A stretch of 64,000 nucleotides of DNA. Origin: Cyclina sinensis. Its lineage: Eukaryota > Mollusca > Bivalvia > Venerida > Veneridae. The stretch covers positions 4,138,603 through 4,202,602 of the forward strand of contig JAAONU010000013.1 in NCBI GenBank assembly GCA_012932295.1, in the 5' to 3' direction. Made by a program: the position numbers and the translations under genes. Of the stretch, positions 37,901 through 52,000 are shown piece after piece. The notes under the pieces are model-generated. The model was not told where the DNA came from and did not search any database. It saw only the letters and a program-made list of their open reading frames with translations. Within the stretch, counting starts at the first letter, position 1; each line of letters starts with the position of its first letter.

Positions 37901-40900
37901 TGGCATCGTTTCTCTTTAGAATTATTTCAAGTTATTTTCAAGTTTTTTTCAAGTCTTGTATTCTACGTTTTAGATGCAACATGTAGAGGCTATAAAACTT
38001 TAATACGTTTATGTCCCAAGTGAAAATGAATAGGGATTTGTGCAGCATGGAATGAGTATTCAAATAAACTGTTTAATTTTCAAGTCAAAATTGTGTGCCA
38101 GATTCGTTAATCTGATACCATTTTATATTTGTTCTCACTGGTGGTACTTTAGTTAGAATTCATACAGAAAAATGCGTCCGTTGAATTTGTTCCTAATTTG
38201 TAAATCGTATATGGTGACGCAGAGTCAAATTTGATGTTTTACATTTAGTTTTGTCAGTAATATGGTAACAATAATAAATAGGAATATAAACCAAAACCAA
38301 AGGACTAATGTACCTGTTTTACTTAACCTTTTGATAAGAAATCATGAATTTTATATAAATAATAATGATTTTGAGAGTACACTGAAAGACTGTGCGCTAA
38401 ATCTTCTGATTCTCTCTGGATATTGTTTATTCAATGTACGTGTTTACTTTATATCTCATTTACTACGTGTACCTTTATAGTAGAGTGGTAATCAGTACTT
38501 TTAGGTAAATGACTTAACTTTCCGCTATATTACATGTATACTAACCGTCGATATAACCGTCTCCATAGATTTGTATTATGTTTGGATGTTTTCCAATCTC
38601 TTTCATGTTCTGAAGCTCTTTTCTTATGCTTGTCAGCCTCAACAGCAGTAGCTAAATCTATGGAAAAAAAATATTGTTATATCTAGCATTAACATAATCA
38701 TAGCGATATAATCCAGCATAGTTGATGATAGTTTAAAAAAAACTTAGCTTTTGCAGACGTCTCTTTCCATTTTGCCCATTACTGTTTATTGTGACTCTGT
38801 ACAGTATTTCGACACTTCGATTTAAAAGATTTTGTTTAGTCTTATAGTATTTAACTTTCAATTCTTAATATTTGAGTTAAACTGATTTCCAGGAAAGTAC
38901 CGTGACTCATAATGCGATAATGTGTAATTTTTAGAATATTCGATATTTTATGTGTTTATTTACCTCTTATTTTCTTAACAGCAACTTTTTCCCGCATGCT
39001 CTCATAACCACAAACAAAGCCTTCATATACATCACCGAATGCCCCTCTGCCCAACAGTTTACCAAGCTGTAGTCTACCAAATGCCGATGTCTTTTCACCA
39101 ATATCATTCTTCGAATTTAAACAGGCATACAGTTTGATACATAGACCGACACATATGTCGGAAGTTAAATAATAAACAGCTTAAAAATGAGAAAGATTTT
39201 CGTTTTGAATTATTATCAGGTAGAAATTTATCACAGGTTACTAATTTGTGTTCTCTTGTTTAACTACGATATATAAAACAACAATAAGTATCTATTATTA
39301 GTCTTGTAAAATATCCTCAAATCTCTATAGAATCGAAGTACTGGCGTAATGTTACAATGTAATAAGGCTGTGGTTTCAATTGTATACGCCTGACTGCTTT
39401 TTTGTCTCAAGAACCTTGAAACGAAAGTTATGTTCCGTTCCGAAGCCATCCCTAATAATAAAAGAAGTAATATTATAAGCTTGTTGTGAATGCAGTTGTA
39501 ACAATTCCAGTCGGTAGCTTTGTGACATGATGATGCCATCCCATAGAGAAACAATAAATTCCAAACTGACTGTATGACCAACCAACTTGATCTTTTCATC
39601 CTGGTACATTGATTCACTGTTGATATTTGGAACGACTGTTTCATCAGAACTTTCAAGCACACTTGGAGGTCTCTGATAGTATTTGGCGTTGATCAACATC
39701 TGAAATATTTAAGTCATATTCAATGGTGTAAAAATGTTTTCAAATTATTTTCTGTATTGTGAGATGTATCTGTGGTTTTTAATTCTGCAATTTTAAACTC
39801 AAATGACGCTTAATTAAAACAGGTAAGAAATGAATATCCAGTACAAATTAATAATTGTTGTACCATGTGTTTTCTTGGTTTGGTGTTTCGGTTTTTCCAT
39901 AAGCATACAGCAGTTACAGAGGCACAAAATCCTGCTATCACAACAACAATAATACCCATGAGGATATCAGCTCGAATGCCTGAAAAAGAACATGAAAATA
40001 ATTACGAATGACTCTATAAAGCAAAATAGAAGATCAATACGTCTATCTACGGATCAATTACAGCTAGATCTACGACAAAAATCAAAACTAAAGATGTGAA
40101 ACAGAAAGACTGCATTACACTCAGAGATTATCCCTCTTCAAAAGGATCAAACGAAAGTATGTATTCTGATTTCTAATCTCATTAGCCATAAATTTGAATT
40201 GTTCAAAAATGTTTCAACTCAAGATGATGAATTGTATCAATTACAATTTGAGCGTGTGTACACAATAAACTTCATTCCCATAATGGCATCGAAATGTTTC
40301 ATAAAACAATATCTGTCACTGTACAGCTCACAGTTACGTTGTCTGTAGTTCTGTAGATGTTATGACGTTGTCAAACATAAAGATGATAAATGAGTTATTA
40401 TCAGTTACAGCTTTACTGCTCGCTATAAGTTATAAGGTTTTTAACAATTTAATGACAGTCTGTTCATGAAAACAAATGAAATGTCTCGCAAAAGGGAATT
40501 GGTGACAGATGAGATAAAACAGATGTATAACTAATGGTAAAAATATAACTAATGAATTATAATCATTAATAACTTTCGACGCATAATTGCATAGGTAATT
40601 CATCAAAAATGTGCGTAGAAATTTTAGATTTAATATTCAATGACAATACTTATAAGTTACAAAATTTATAAACACTTGAAAAAACAGGCAATAAATTTCA
40701 AAACCAGTGATCATTGCTAGGCAACAGTGTAGCCGACAAATGTTCGACTGTCCTCTGCTTATTAAATATCAATGTGTTAACAATATAAAGCATATTGTCG
40801 GCCATATACCCAGCTAGATTAAATAAGCTTTAAATTAACATTACAAAAGGGTGGGTAGACACACAATGACACATGATAAAGTTTCGTAGTGGATTTTACC

Positions 40901-43016
40901 CTCTTTTCTTGTTTTGCCACAACTATGACCGAACTGAAATTCTGACATATTAATGTTCACTGGCTCCGAGCACTGTATGTTAATATCCCCATGCAAACCG
41001 TGAGCCACTAATTGTATCAGCCACTGAAGTTGACAGTCACATCGCCATGGGTTGGTGTCAAGACCTCGCCTATTTGCATTGTAATATTATTGCAAAATTA
41101 ATATGTGTTTGAAGTTAGCTCAACACACGATTCGACTTTGGTCGAAACGAATGTCGTGTTAGCTTAACATTAGACATTCGACTTTCAGCAAAAGTCAATG
41201 TTGTGCTAGCAACACGTGAAATTTGAATGTTGTTCTAGCACGGCATTCAACATACGACATTCGATTTTTGAATAATTTTATTTCTTTGAATATTGTGCCA
41301 GCACGACATTTGACATTTGATATTGGAAAAACGTGAAATTCGAATGTCGTGCTGGAACAACATTCGACATACCACATTTAAATTTAAAATAATTTGGTTT
41401 GATTATTGTGCTAGCACGACATTTGACATTTTACATCCAAATTCAAAATCATATGGCTTTTATGTTGTGCTAGTACGACATTCTACATTCAAATTTTTAA
41501 ATAATTAGGTTTAATGTAGTGCTAGCACAACATTTAACGACAGCAATTAATTTCAAATTTGAATTTCGTATGTCGAATGTCGTGCCGGCAAAACATTCGA
41601 AATGCACGTTTTTCGAATGTCAAATGTCTTACTTGCACAACATTCAAAGATATAAAATGATTCAAAAATCGTCGTATTGGCAAAAGTTAATGTTGCGCTA
41701 GCACAACATTCAAATTTCACGTGTTTCGAATGTTGAATGTCGTGCTAGCACAAAATTGACTTTTGCCAATGTCTAATGTTGGGCTTACACGACATTCATT
41801 TCGGCCAATGTCGAATGTCGTATATTGAGCTAATTTCACACATAAAATAAATACGAATATCCCTAAAGACTTTACCTTAATTTTTAGTGTATATAAAATA
41901 TTGAGATAGCTATGGAATCATGGCTGTCACTTGTTCGAGTCCCTGTCGCAAAACAACCTTACGCACACAACATTCTTATTATATGGACATGTGTATTTTT
42001 GAAACAGCATAATGCATTCAATAAAAGACTTTGAACGGCAAGCTACAAAGGATTGCAATAGTAAGTGAAACATCTTTTTATATTAAAACTGTTAAACAAA
42101 AATCGAATTTATTTGAAACAACTATGGATCATTCCTACTTAAATTTACCTCCTGTGACTTTTCTTAATGTATGATCACATAATTATTGAAAACTTACACG
42201 ACGGACGCATTAATTAAAGTCGCCATTTCTTTTGGAAGAGAAGTCAAGTTATTGTGTCCAAGATATCTGCAACATATGAAAATTTAAAATTACGACAGAA
42301 ATTCGAGCTCTAATATCTCAACTAGTAATAAAAAAACGGAAAAAGATTAACGACGCTGATATTTAATAGGCAGTAATTAAGTCTCATTGTATTTCAGGAA
42401 ATAGCAATTTACTTTAATAATTTCAACTTTTTTTCCATAAAAACTTTCCCTGTTTAACATGTTTGCAAAATCAGTTCTGTATGCTGAAATGATATGTAAA
42501 ATCGGATTGTGATTTTTACTAAATTCAACTAGAATGTAAATGCTTGTCGCTATCATCCTTTGTTCCCATCTTTGACCAACCTTTCTTCAGCAGAATCTTT
42601 TAAGCTTATAAAGCCAGCTCCCTATATCTTGAGAAGAAACATTAGTCGCTGTATAGATTCTCCCATGCTTACGTATGATTTTCACGGACAAGGGATTTTA
42701 GAATTTGCGTCACATCGCATATATCGACATCCATATTGTACGTGAACCTCGCGTAAGATGTTTACAGCAGGGTTACGTTTTTACTGTTTATAACCAAAAG
42801 GAAAATATGAAAAATAAAAGATACGTTACACGTGCATCAAGTCCGGAAGTGACGCCAGGTTCTTACTCACATATTGTATATTGTTTTCTCCGACATCCCT
42901 AAAGAAAAAATATATATATAACAGTAAACCTTGGTTTTTTTCTATTTGTTTTGTTGTTTGTTTGTTTGTTTTTAGTGGGTGTTTTTTGTTGTTGTTGGTG
43001 GTGGTTTTTTGGTGGT

Positions 43017-43047
<31 letters not shown>

Positions 43048-46000
43048 GGGGGGGTATTGTTGTTATTTTTAAACATTCTTTTTTACTTAACGGCATGATT
43101 GTAAATGTATCGAAGTAGAAGGCCTCTTTGATAAGAGAACAATATTCTATGTAATGAAATAAATTAAGCCACATCTGCTCTGGGTGTAAACTCAGCAACT
43201 GGTAAACAAGCCTGGCTACCAACGGAATATCTGACAAGTTTGTACGTTACACTAAAACGCCGAAAAGATGGGAGATAAAATTCTTTATTGCAGAGAATCA
43301 TGTTTCACTGTAAAAGAAATAGAGGATATTTGTTTGTTTCATTGAAATATCGATTTTATTTCACGAGTGAAGACAAAAAAACAGATATTTTCAGGAGTGG
43401 CATAGCCACGAGTGAAAATGTCAGTTTTTTTTTTGGTCTTCACGAGTGAAATGAAATTGATATTTCACTGAAACAAACATATTTTCTTTTTATTTTATGT
43501 TTTCTTAACAAACTAAAACTTAGAATTTCATGTTCCCTTTGGAGGATCCCAAATAATAGCCGCTTTATTTCTAATTATTGATAAAGCAATAGAAAATAGT
43601 TTTGACACTGATTTCGATACAAGTATCTCAGACATCTTATCTATCTATATCGTCTAAAAAACTGAAAAAAAATAACTTTATTCAAATTTACGCAATTGTC
43701 AAATGAAACAAATCTGATATTCGTCTTGCCATAAATGGCGGATTAATACATATACCAATCAGCTGTCATTCGATTCGAAAGTCCGCCATCTTGTAAAACT
43801 ATGGAAACACAACTTTTACAAGTTGGATTTATTCGTGTATTTTAAATTACCTAATTACTTTCACTATCAATTATCTGCCTGATTCTCTTGTATGGAGGAC
43901 GAGCTGGAGATCCTGGATATGAAATAATGGGACTGTGGTGTAGAACTTGTGACAAATGTAACAAAGTGAGGTAATAAATTTTTTAAAAAGTAGTTCGGCA
44001 AAAACAGTGAAAATAAAAATGAAAATAAAACATTGGATTATCAATTTTATTTCACTCTATAATTCACTGGAAAACATAAAATAGATATTTCCTTATCTTC
44101 AAAGTAAAGGCTTTTGTTATTCATTATGCGATGTCGTAGCAACTGTATACGGCAAGCCAATTTACAGAACGTTTCCTTATACATTCAAAACACCAGGACA
44201 TATAAGTCCAAGTAACCCCAAGCTTTTTAATCAAAGCAGAAAAGAATGTGTTACTGAATAGTCCATACGTTGTTCCACTGGGAGAATAAATGTTGATTAT
44301 ATCCTTACAAGGCAGTTAAAAAAAAAGCTGCACGCACAAAGCGGGGGCAAAATATAATCTTACAGGTTTCTTTGGAAATTACGTATGCAGTGCAAAAATC
44401 GTTAATCAAATAAAAAAGTTCAACAAGTTGTTTTGAATTCAACCAATTTATTAGCAAGTCGTCTCCAAAAGCTTAAATTTGCAATGTATTTCGAGCAAAG
44501 TTACAGAGCCCGAATAACAGCAATTAGTTTATACCAAATTTATTTTAGTTCGATTGTGTAGGAAGCTTTTAGCTTATAGACACACACTCTCGAATCCGTT
44601 CCTGGAAATAACCAGTACTAAGTGTAAAGTTTCTTGCTCAAGGAAACAACGGCTTAACCCTGACTGGGTTTGAACTAGTGCGGCTAGCAATCCTTTGACT
44701 ACTAGTCCGACGCGTTAACCACTCGGCCACGCCGCCACTTATAACAGCAATTGACTACAGATCGTCAAAAGGATTTATGAATTGATTGGTGACAATTTCT
44801 TTAGTGTGTTTTTTCTGTAGAATTCTAACAAAGACAACAGTTAAAAACCTTTCTTAATTTTTCGAGACTATTATCATATAAACTAGGTACTACCACCGTA
44901 ACCTAATTTCCAGTTTCAATTGACTGTTGTTACAGTAGTGCTATAATCAAATGCTTAAAAACTCTTACGCTATTGCTTATCTTAGTCTGCAAGGAAAAAG
45001 TTGCATTTTTAATAAGTAGGTCGTTCTTCGGCAAGCATCTTGTCGTAGTAGATTAGTGAAAAAAATATTTTTTTTTAATTTATATTTATCGTTATTTGTT
45101 CTCAATAGTAATTCAGAACCCAAGAGTCACACAGTCTGTGTTCAGCATGTGTCGTGTTTTATGAATTCAATGTAAACTTTACGGAGAGTTTTTAAACAGT
45201 AAAACTTTTTGACAATGTCCTATATAATCTCAAAACTGTATTGCAAAAAAATATTCAGCGTTTGTTGCACAACTAAACTAGATACTAGACTTTAATAGTT
45301 AAGCCTATAATTCTATCTTCTGCCCTTGAGTAAATCTTATTATCTATATTATTCATTGCGATAGTTAATTATTTCCGTAAATAGCACTTAAAATATATCA
45401 AATATATAGATTTTTCTGGATCATGATTCATTTAAAAAAGAGGGCCATGATGGCCCTGGATCGCTCACCTGATTACTTAACGGTAGATTTGCTGTTAAGC
45501 AGTATTTCATTTTTTAATTGAAAATATATAAGTGCCTACAAACAAAATATGTAAAATATCAGTCAATAAATAAAGGCTCTGTGACAGAAAGTAGAAATAT
45601 CTATTATAAGCTATGGTGACTTTGTCCTTGACTCAGTGATCTCAAACCCTACCCATGGGTAGAGGTCTATGCAAGGAACCTATATATTGAATATCAAAGA
45701 TATTGGTCTATAAATGAAGGCTCTATGAGGTACAGTAGATAAATCTATTTTTAGCCTCCATGACCTTTAACCTAATCTAATAATTTGATAAAGCTTGATA
45801 AAGCTTGCTTCATGCCAAATTAAAAAATTCTAGGCCTTGTTGTTTCAGACAAGAAGATTTTTAAAGATTTCCTTTTTTACTTATTAAGGGCCCCCGGGGC
45901 AGGGGCAAATTTTGACCCCAGGGCCAACATTTAAACAATATTGGTAATGGCTCATTATACAATACTCAGTACCAAATATCTAAGGTCTAGGACCTATTTG

Positions 46001-49000
46001 TTTTGGAGAAAAAATATTTTCATGTTTTTCCTATTCAACTCTATGTAAACCAAGAGAACCCTGGGGCGTGGCCAATTTTGACACAGGGAACATAATTTGA
46101 ACAAACTTGGTAGACATCCACTAGACAATGCTACATACCAAATATCTAAGCTGTAGGCATTGAGGTTTCCAGTAAGAAGATTTTAAAAGATTGCATTTTT
46201 TACATATTAAGGGCCCCCGGGGCGGGGCCAATTTTGACCCCGGGGCCAACATATAAACAATACTGGTAAAGATTCTCTACACAATACTCCACACCAAATA
46301 TCTCAGGTCTAGTCCTAGTTTCAATGAAAAATGATTTTTCATGTTTTTCCTATATAACTATATGTAAACCAAGAGAACCCTGGGGCGTGGCCAATTTTGA
46401 CCCAGGGGACATAATTTGAACAAACTTGGTAGAAATCCACTAGACAATGCTACATATTAAATATCTAAGCTGTAGGCATTGTGGTTTCTGAGAAGAAGAT
46501 TTTTAGAGATTTCCTATATAAGTCTATGTAAAATGAAGTGACCCCTGGGCGGGGCCAATTTTGACCCCAGGAAAATAATTTGAACAATTTTGTAGAGTTC
46601 CATTAGGGGGTGCTAAATGCCAAATATCTAAGCTTTAGGCCTTGTGGTTTCGGACAAGATGATTTTTAAAGTTTTTCCTGTTAGGTTGGTATGACAACCA
46701 GAGTTCTGCATGGAATTGATTTCTTTGAACAACTTTGGAAGGGCTTCATGCAAGGAACATCCATTGCAAGTTTCATCAACTTTGGCCCAGTGGTTTCAGA
46801 GGAGATTGAATGAAAAGTTTACGGACGGACGAACGGACGGACACCGGACGGATTGCGATCACAAAAGCTCACCTTGTTACTCTGTGACAGGTGAGCTAAA
46901 AATACTAATGCCCAGAATCACGACCGCCAAAATTGTCACGTAAACACCTCGTCGACGATCACACATTGATCTATAGTCGATAAATCAAATGTTAGATAAG
47001 ACATGCCCAAAAAAACCTGTATTGTTTAGCAATTCTATCATGATGACGAGATTAATCAGTGTTTGATCGCATACAGTCAAATATTCTAGAGATTTGCTTT
47101 AACCCTTACCATGCAATATATCTTAAATGAACTGTCCATCTTTCAATTTGAACAGATCCATTAATTGATTATGGGGGTGCTTATTAAAACTTTACAGACC
47201 GAATGGCGAACAGTGAAGATCATGGGTGTGCAGGTTGATATTCATTAGTGGCAGAGGAAGAGTAAATGGTCTCCAGCAGAGTAAGGGTTAAGCGTTTCAA
47301 TATGTACGGATAAAATTATTTTTTGACAACTTTTAGAGATAAACCTGTTTAATTTTCAAATTTTCAGAAAAGTACTGGAATAGGCATACATAACAGACAA
47401 TAAATATATGACAGATAAAGATAGCAGAACAAAAGAAAAGCTGCAAATGAAAAATTACAGTGACAAAACATATAACAAACGGAAAGTTCTGACGCGGCAC
47501 GTCAAAATGCTTTTGTTGCATTGAAAATAACAGATAAATTAGACACCGTCAAAAGTCGATATTTTAAAGACAGAAAGCTTATTTTGAAATGAGAAATTTT
47601 ACTTCAGAAACAAGACTTGTTTTTCTTTTGAGACATTCCTTTACAGATAATTTTCTCTGATTTTAAAATGGCACGATACTTACAGTATTTTCAGTAAGGC
47701 TAGCATCTTTATATTGTCGCCAATCTTGGTAAGGTAGTTGCCGCTCAAACCACTGACAAAAAAGTAAAAGACATTAAAAGAAATAGATGCTGCTATTGGC
47801 TACCTTCAAACTGTTTTTTTTTAAACATACGAACGCGCTTTCATATTTTGTCTACAAAATATTGAAACTTACGGCTATGAGTGTAACTTACTATGGAAAA
47901 ATAAGAAGCTCACCAATGTGTAACATAGTAAGTTCTAACGGTTAAAATATGGTAATTTAAATAATTCACTGTCATGCAAAACTGTATTAAAAGCGTAACT
48001 GTCTTAATGAGGTAGAGTGTCCTTCGATATATTTCAACAATGGGCGTTACACGTCATTCAATTCTTAGAAAAATATTGTCAACCTATTATCGACTTATAG
48101 ATAGGAATTGTTGACATTTTGCTTCCTGTTGTATACGCTTAAAGAAAAAATTCTAAACGATAACCTTAGTCACGATTACTTGGACGCTTTTCATCTTTAA
48201 TTTGACGTCTTTGATGGGTAAACTTTTGATAAATGTTTAATAAAATTCTGGCATATTGTAAGCTTGAAAATTTCCTGGTTCTGCATTGTCTTTCTTAACA
48301 ACAAACAATACAACTGAAAACTCGTAACAACGTTTATTACCCTTCCAGATTGTTTTCTCATTTTTGATTGGATATTGATCCGCCGAAAGAAACTGATATA
48401 ACCGAGCCAGACAGGTAATATACACATTAAATTTCCCCTTAACGGCTCGGGTGATATAAAATCTTGGCAGGTAATATATCCACATATATCAAAAGCCCAA
48501 ATAACATATACTATATGATGTTTTTGTGGTAACATATTGATATACATCCAGTGTCACAACTGAGAGTAGCAAGTGAAATTGATAAATGTTAGGGTCAAGA
48601 TATTATTCCTTATTACATATAAAATCAATATCTAAGTTTACAATTCTTAGAAAGTGTGGTTAACTTACAGTTCTTGCAACGATGTATTTCGAAATGCTTT
48701 ATAAGGAATTTCTTGCAAACGGTTTCTATCCACAAGACTGGAAATAACGAGACACTGAATTAATACTTGAAATACTAGGTTTTCGTTTCTAATTACTGTT
48801 ATAGATATTATCAATATTAATCTACAATTTTTTCCAAGATTATATCTTTAGTTTTATACAGTTCTGTAATTCGTAATTTGATTAAACAATATAATAATTA
48901 TAAAATTATTATAGATTGTAAAAGAAATAAAATTGTATGTCATTTATGTTACCCAAACAACGTTAGATTTAACGATCAAGAACATATATGCTAAAAAGTC

Positions 49001-52000
49001 ATAGTATATAACCAATATTAGAATTTAAACATATACCATACAGAAAATATACATTCATTACTAAAATATCCGTATCAGTTAAAACTGATAAAACTTAGAT
49101 ATAAGAAAAGAATTGCAATCCCAGTTAGTGACATTTAAAGCAGCATGTTCGCTTCAAAATAGCTTAATTACTTTTAATTAAGAACGAATTATCAGTAAAA
49201 TCCGTTTACAGTATAGATTCTTATCGATTACTGATCCGTTGTTTTCTAAAGTTAGTCATTACAGAAATGATCATTGTTTTGAATCTAATTATTGTACTAA
49301 ACAGAAGGACTAGTTCGATGATGACTGTGTAAATGCACGTAATACATATTTGCAGTCTCTAGATGTGTTTAATTGTGAGAAATCAAATATAAACAGGATT
49401 AAGCTGTGTGATGATAAATTGATGTATAAAATGTTTTACGAAACAAGAAAAATGCTTATCACAAAATAAAGATGTTAGAAATAGAAAATTTAAGGAAAAC
49501 TAAGCCAAGAGAATTTTGGAAATATTTTAAAAAAGAAGACGAGTAATGCTGGTAGTAATAGGATTTCGATGGAAGAATTTAAGAATTATTTTGCAAATAT
49601 TAGTAATGATATGTTTAACTGTAATAATGGTAATCCGGACTAGACAATCCTATTGCTGTTGATGAAATAGTAGCTGCAGTAAAATTGTTGAAACGTAACA
49701 AAGCTTATGGTAATGATTGCCTTTTAAATAAATACTTAATTGAGAGTATTAATACTTTATAATCGCATAAATGTGATCTATTTAATGGCATTTTAGACTC
49801 ATTTTAGCTATTTTCCTGAAAAATGGATGGAAGGCACAATAATACCGTTACATAAGAAAGGCAATAAGAATGATGTAAATAATTATAGAGGCATCACACT
49901 TGTTAGTTGTTTGTCAAAACTATTCACAACGGTAACAAATAAACGATTAGAAGGATTTTGTACTAAACATAACACTATTTCGGAAAAAAAAGAAGACGAG
50001 TAATGCTGGTAGTAATACCATTTCGATGGAAGAATTTATGAATTATTTTGCAAATATTAGTAATGATATTTTCAACTGTAATAATGGTGAAGCTGAATAT
50101 TTTTGTGAAAATAATGAGTTTGATTTAGCAATGAGGTGTTTCCGGACTAGACAATCCTATTGCTGTTGATGAAATAGTAGCTGCAGTAAAATTGTTGAAA
50201 CGTAACAAAGCTTATGGTAATGATTGCCTTTTAAATGAATACTTAATTGAGAGTATTGATACTTTATAATCGCATAAATGTGATCTATTTAATGGCATTC
50301 TAGACTCATTTTAGCTATTTTCCTGAAAAATGGATGGAAGGCACAATAATACCGTTACATAAGAAAGGCAATAAGAATGATGTAAATAATTATAGAGGCA
50401 TCACACTTGTTAGTTGTTTGTCAAAACTATTCACAACGGTAACAAATAAACGATTAGAAGGATTTTGTACCAAACATAACACTATTTCGGATGCGCAATT
50501 TGGATTTCGTAAAGGTAGATCTACTGTAGATGCCAAATTCATACATATGTCATTTGTTCAATAATACTTGAATGAAAATAAAAGATTATATGTTATATTT
50601 GTAGATATGATGAAGAGTTTTGATTCTATTTATAGAAACGGTTTATGGTTAAAAATGTATAAATGTGGTATCAAAGGAAAGTTACTTAGGATTGTAAGAG
50701 ATATGTATAAAAAGTTAAGTCTTGTGTTAAGTTAAGTTCTTACTACTCTGAATACTTTCAATATGCTGTCGGTTTGCGACAAGGGGAGGTAATGTCTCCA
50801 CTTCTGTTTTCATTGTTTATCGAAGATTTAGAATTACATTTACAAAGTAATGCCGATTCGGGTTTGTTGTTAGATGATATAGTTTTGATACTTTTGTTAT
50901 TTGCAGATGATATGGCCATTATAGGAAAAACTCCTGAAGAAACACAAAACCATTTAGATAATTTATACATGTATTGTAAAAATTGGGGTCTTAAGGTTAA
51001 CCCAACAAAAACAAAAATTGTCTTTTAGATACTGAAAAGTGGTCCTATAACGGTCATGAAATACAGACAGTCAATGATTTTAATCATCTTGGGACAATAT
51101 TTAATTACACAGGAAATTTCGCTCTAAACCAGGAGCATTTAACTGACAAAGCATTAAAAGCATTGAATGTATTGTTATGCAAATATAGAGAGTATGACTT
51201 AAAACCAAAAACGTTATGTCAATTATTTGATGCTTTTGTAGTTTCTATATTAAACTATTCTTGTGAAGTTTTGGGCAATTCAAAGTCAAACGAAATTGAG
51301 CGAATTCATCTGAAATTTTGTAAAAGATTTCTACAACTAAAACAAAATACATGCCATGTTTTTGTGTATGATGAATTGGGTAGATATCCATTATATGTCA
51401 ATAGGTTTATTAGAATCATTAAATATTGGTTGAAACTCGTAAATACCGATAACATTATATAAAAAACTGTATACACTATGGCAGTCAGAGATAGTGAAAA
51501 CGGTTGTAATAAATGGGTTTCATCTGTAAAATTACTATCAAATGAATATGGATTTTCATTTGTGTTTGATGATGTTAATAACATCAATGTCAATGTATTT
51601 CTGTATGACTTTAAAAGTTGTGTTGTTGACACTGTTAAGGAAGAATGGTTTTTCTATTTTAAACAGAAGTTCTGTCTTGTACTTATATAAAAATGTTAAA
51701 ACTAGTTTTTGATTATGAATATTACCTGGACATACTTCCTTGATGTTATAGATTTTACTTTTGTAAACTAAGAATGAGTGGTTTACAACTTAGAATCCAA
51801 ACTGGTAGATACAATAGAAACAGAATCCCGCGTGAAGAAAGATACTGTCTATGTTGTAATCAATTAGACATTGAAGATGAGTACCATTTTACACTAATAT
51901 GTAATTGTTACTCAAATCTAAGAATAAAATATTTAAAAAGGCAATATTACATTACCCATCTATGTTGAAATTTATAGAACTTTTGAACTCTAATAAAAAA

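Noticed and set aside
39264..39662. 132-codon reverse frame overlapping exon 11
   Set aside because: It is an alternative phase of the juxtamembrane exon; only the other phase joins exons 10 and 12.
42881..43237. Long frames on both strands rich in F/G/V or K/P/Q
   Set aside because: They are produced by the T27-G10 low-complexity tract and its complement, not by coding selection.
44660..44738. A functional tRNA-Ser or tRNA-Leu gene on the minus strand
   Set aside because: The A and B boxes are good, but I cannot pair a complete anticodon stem and variable arm, and a SINE-like body follows.
46710..46943. 77-codon forward frame
   Set aside because: It is the end of a dispersed ~165 bp-unit array with a GACGGACG run; the other copies are not open.
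48197..48547. 116-codon reverse frame as an extra RTK domain
   Set aside because: It lies between exons 5 and 6, which join in phase without it, and it has no LRR or other domain and no fitting splice sites.
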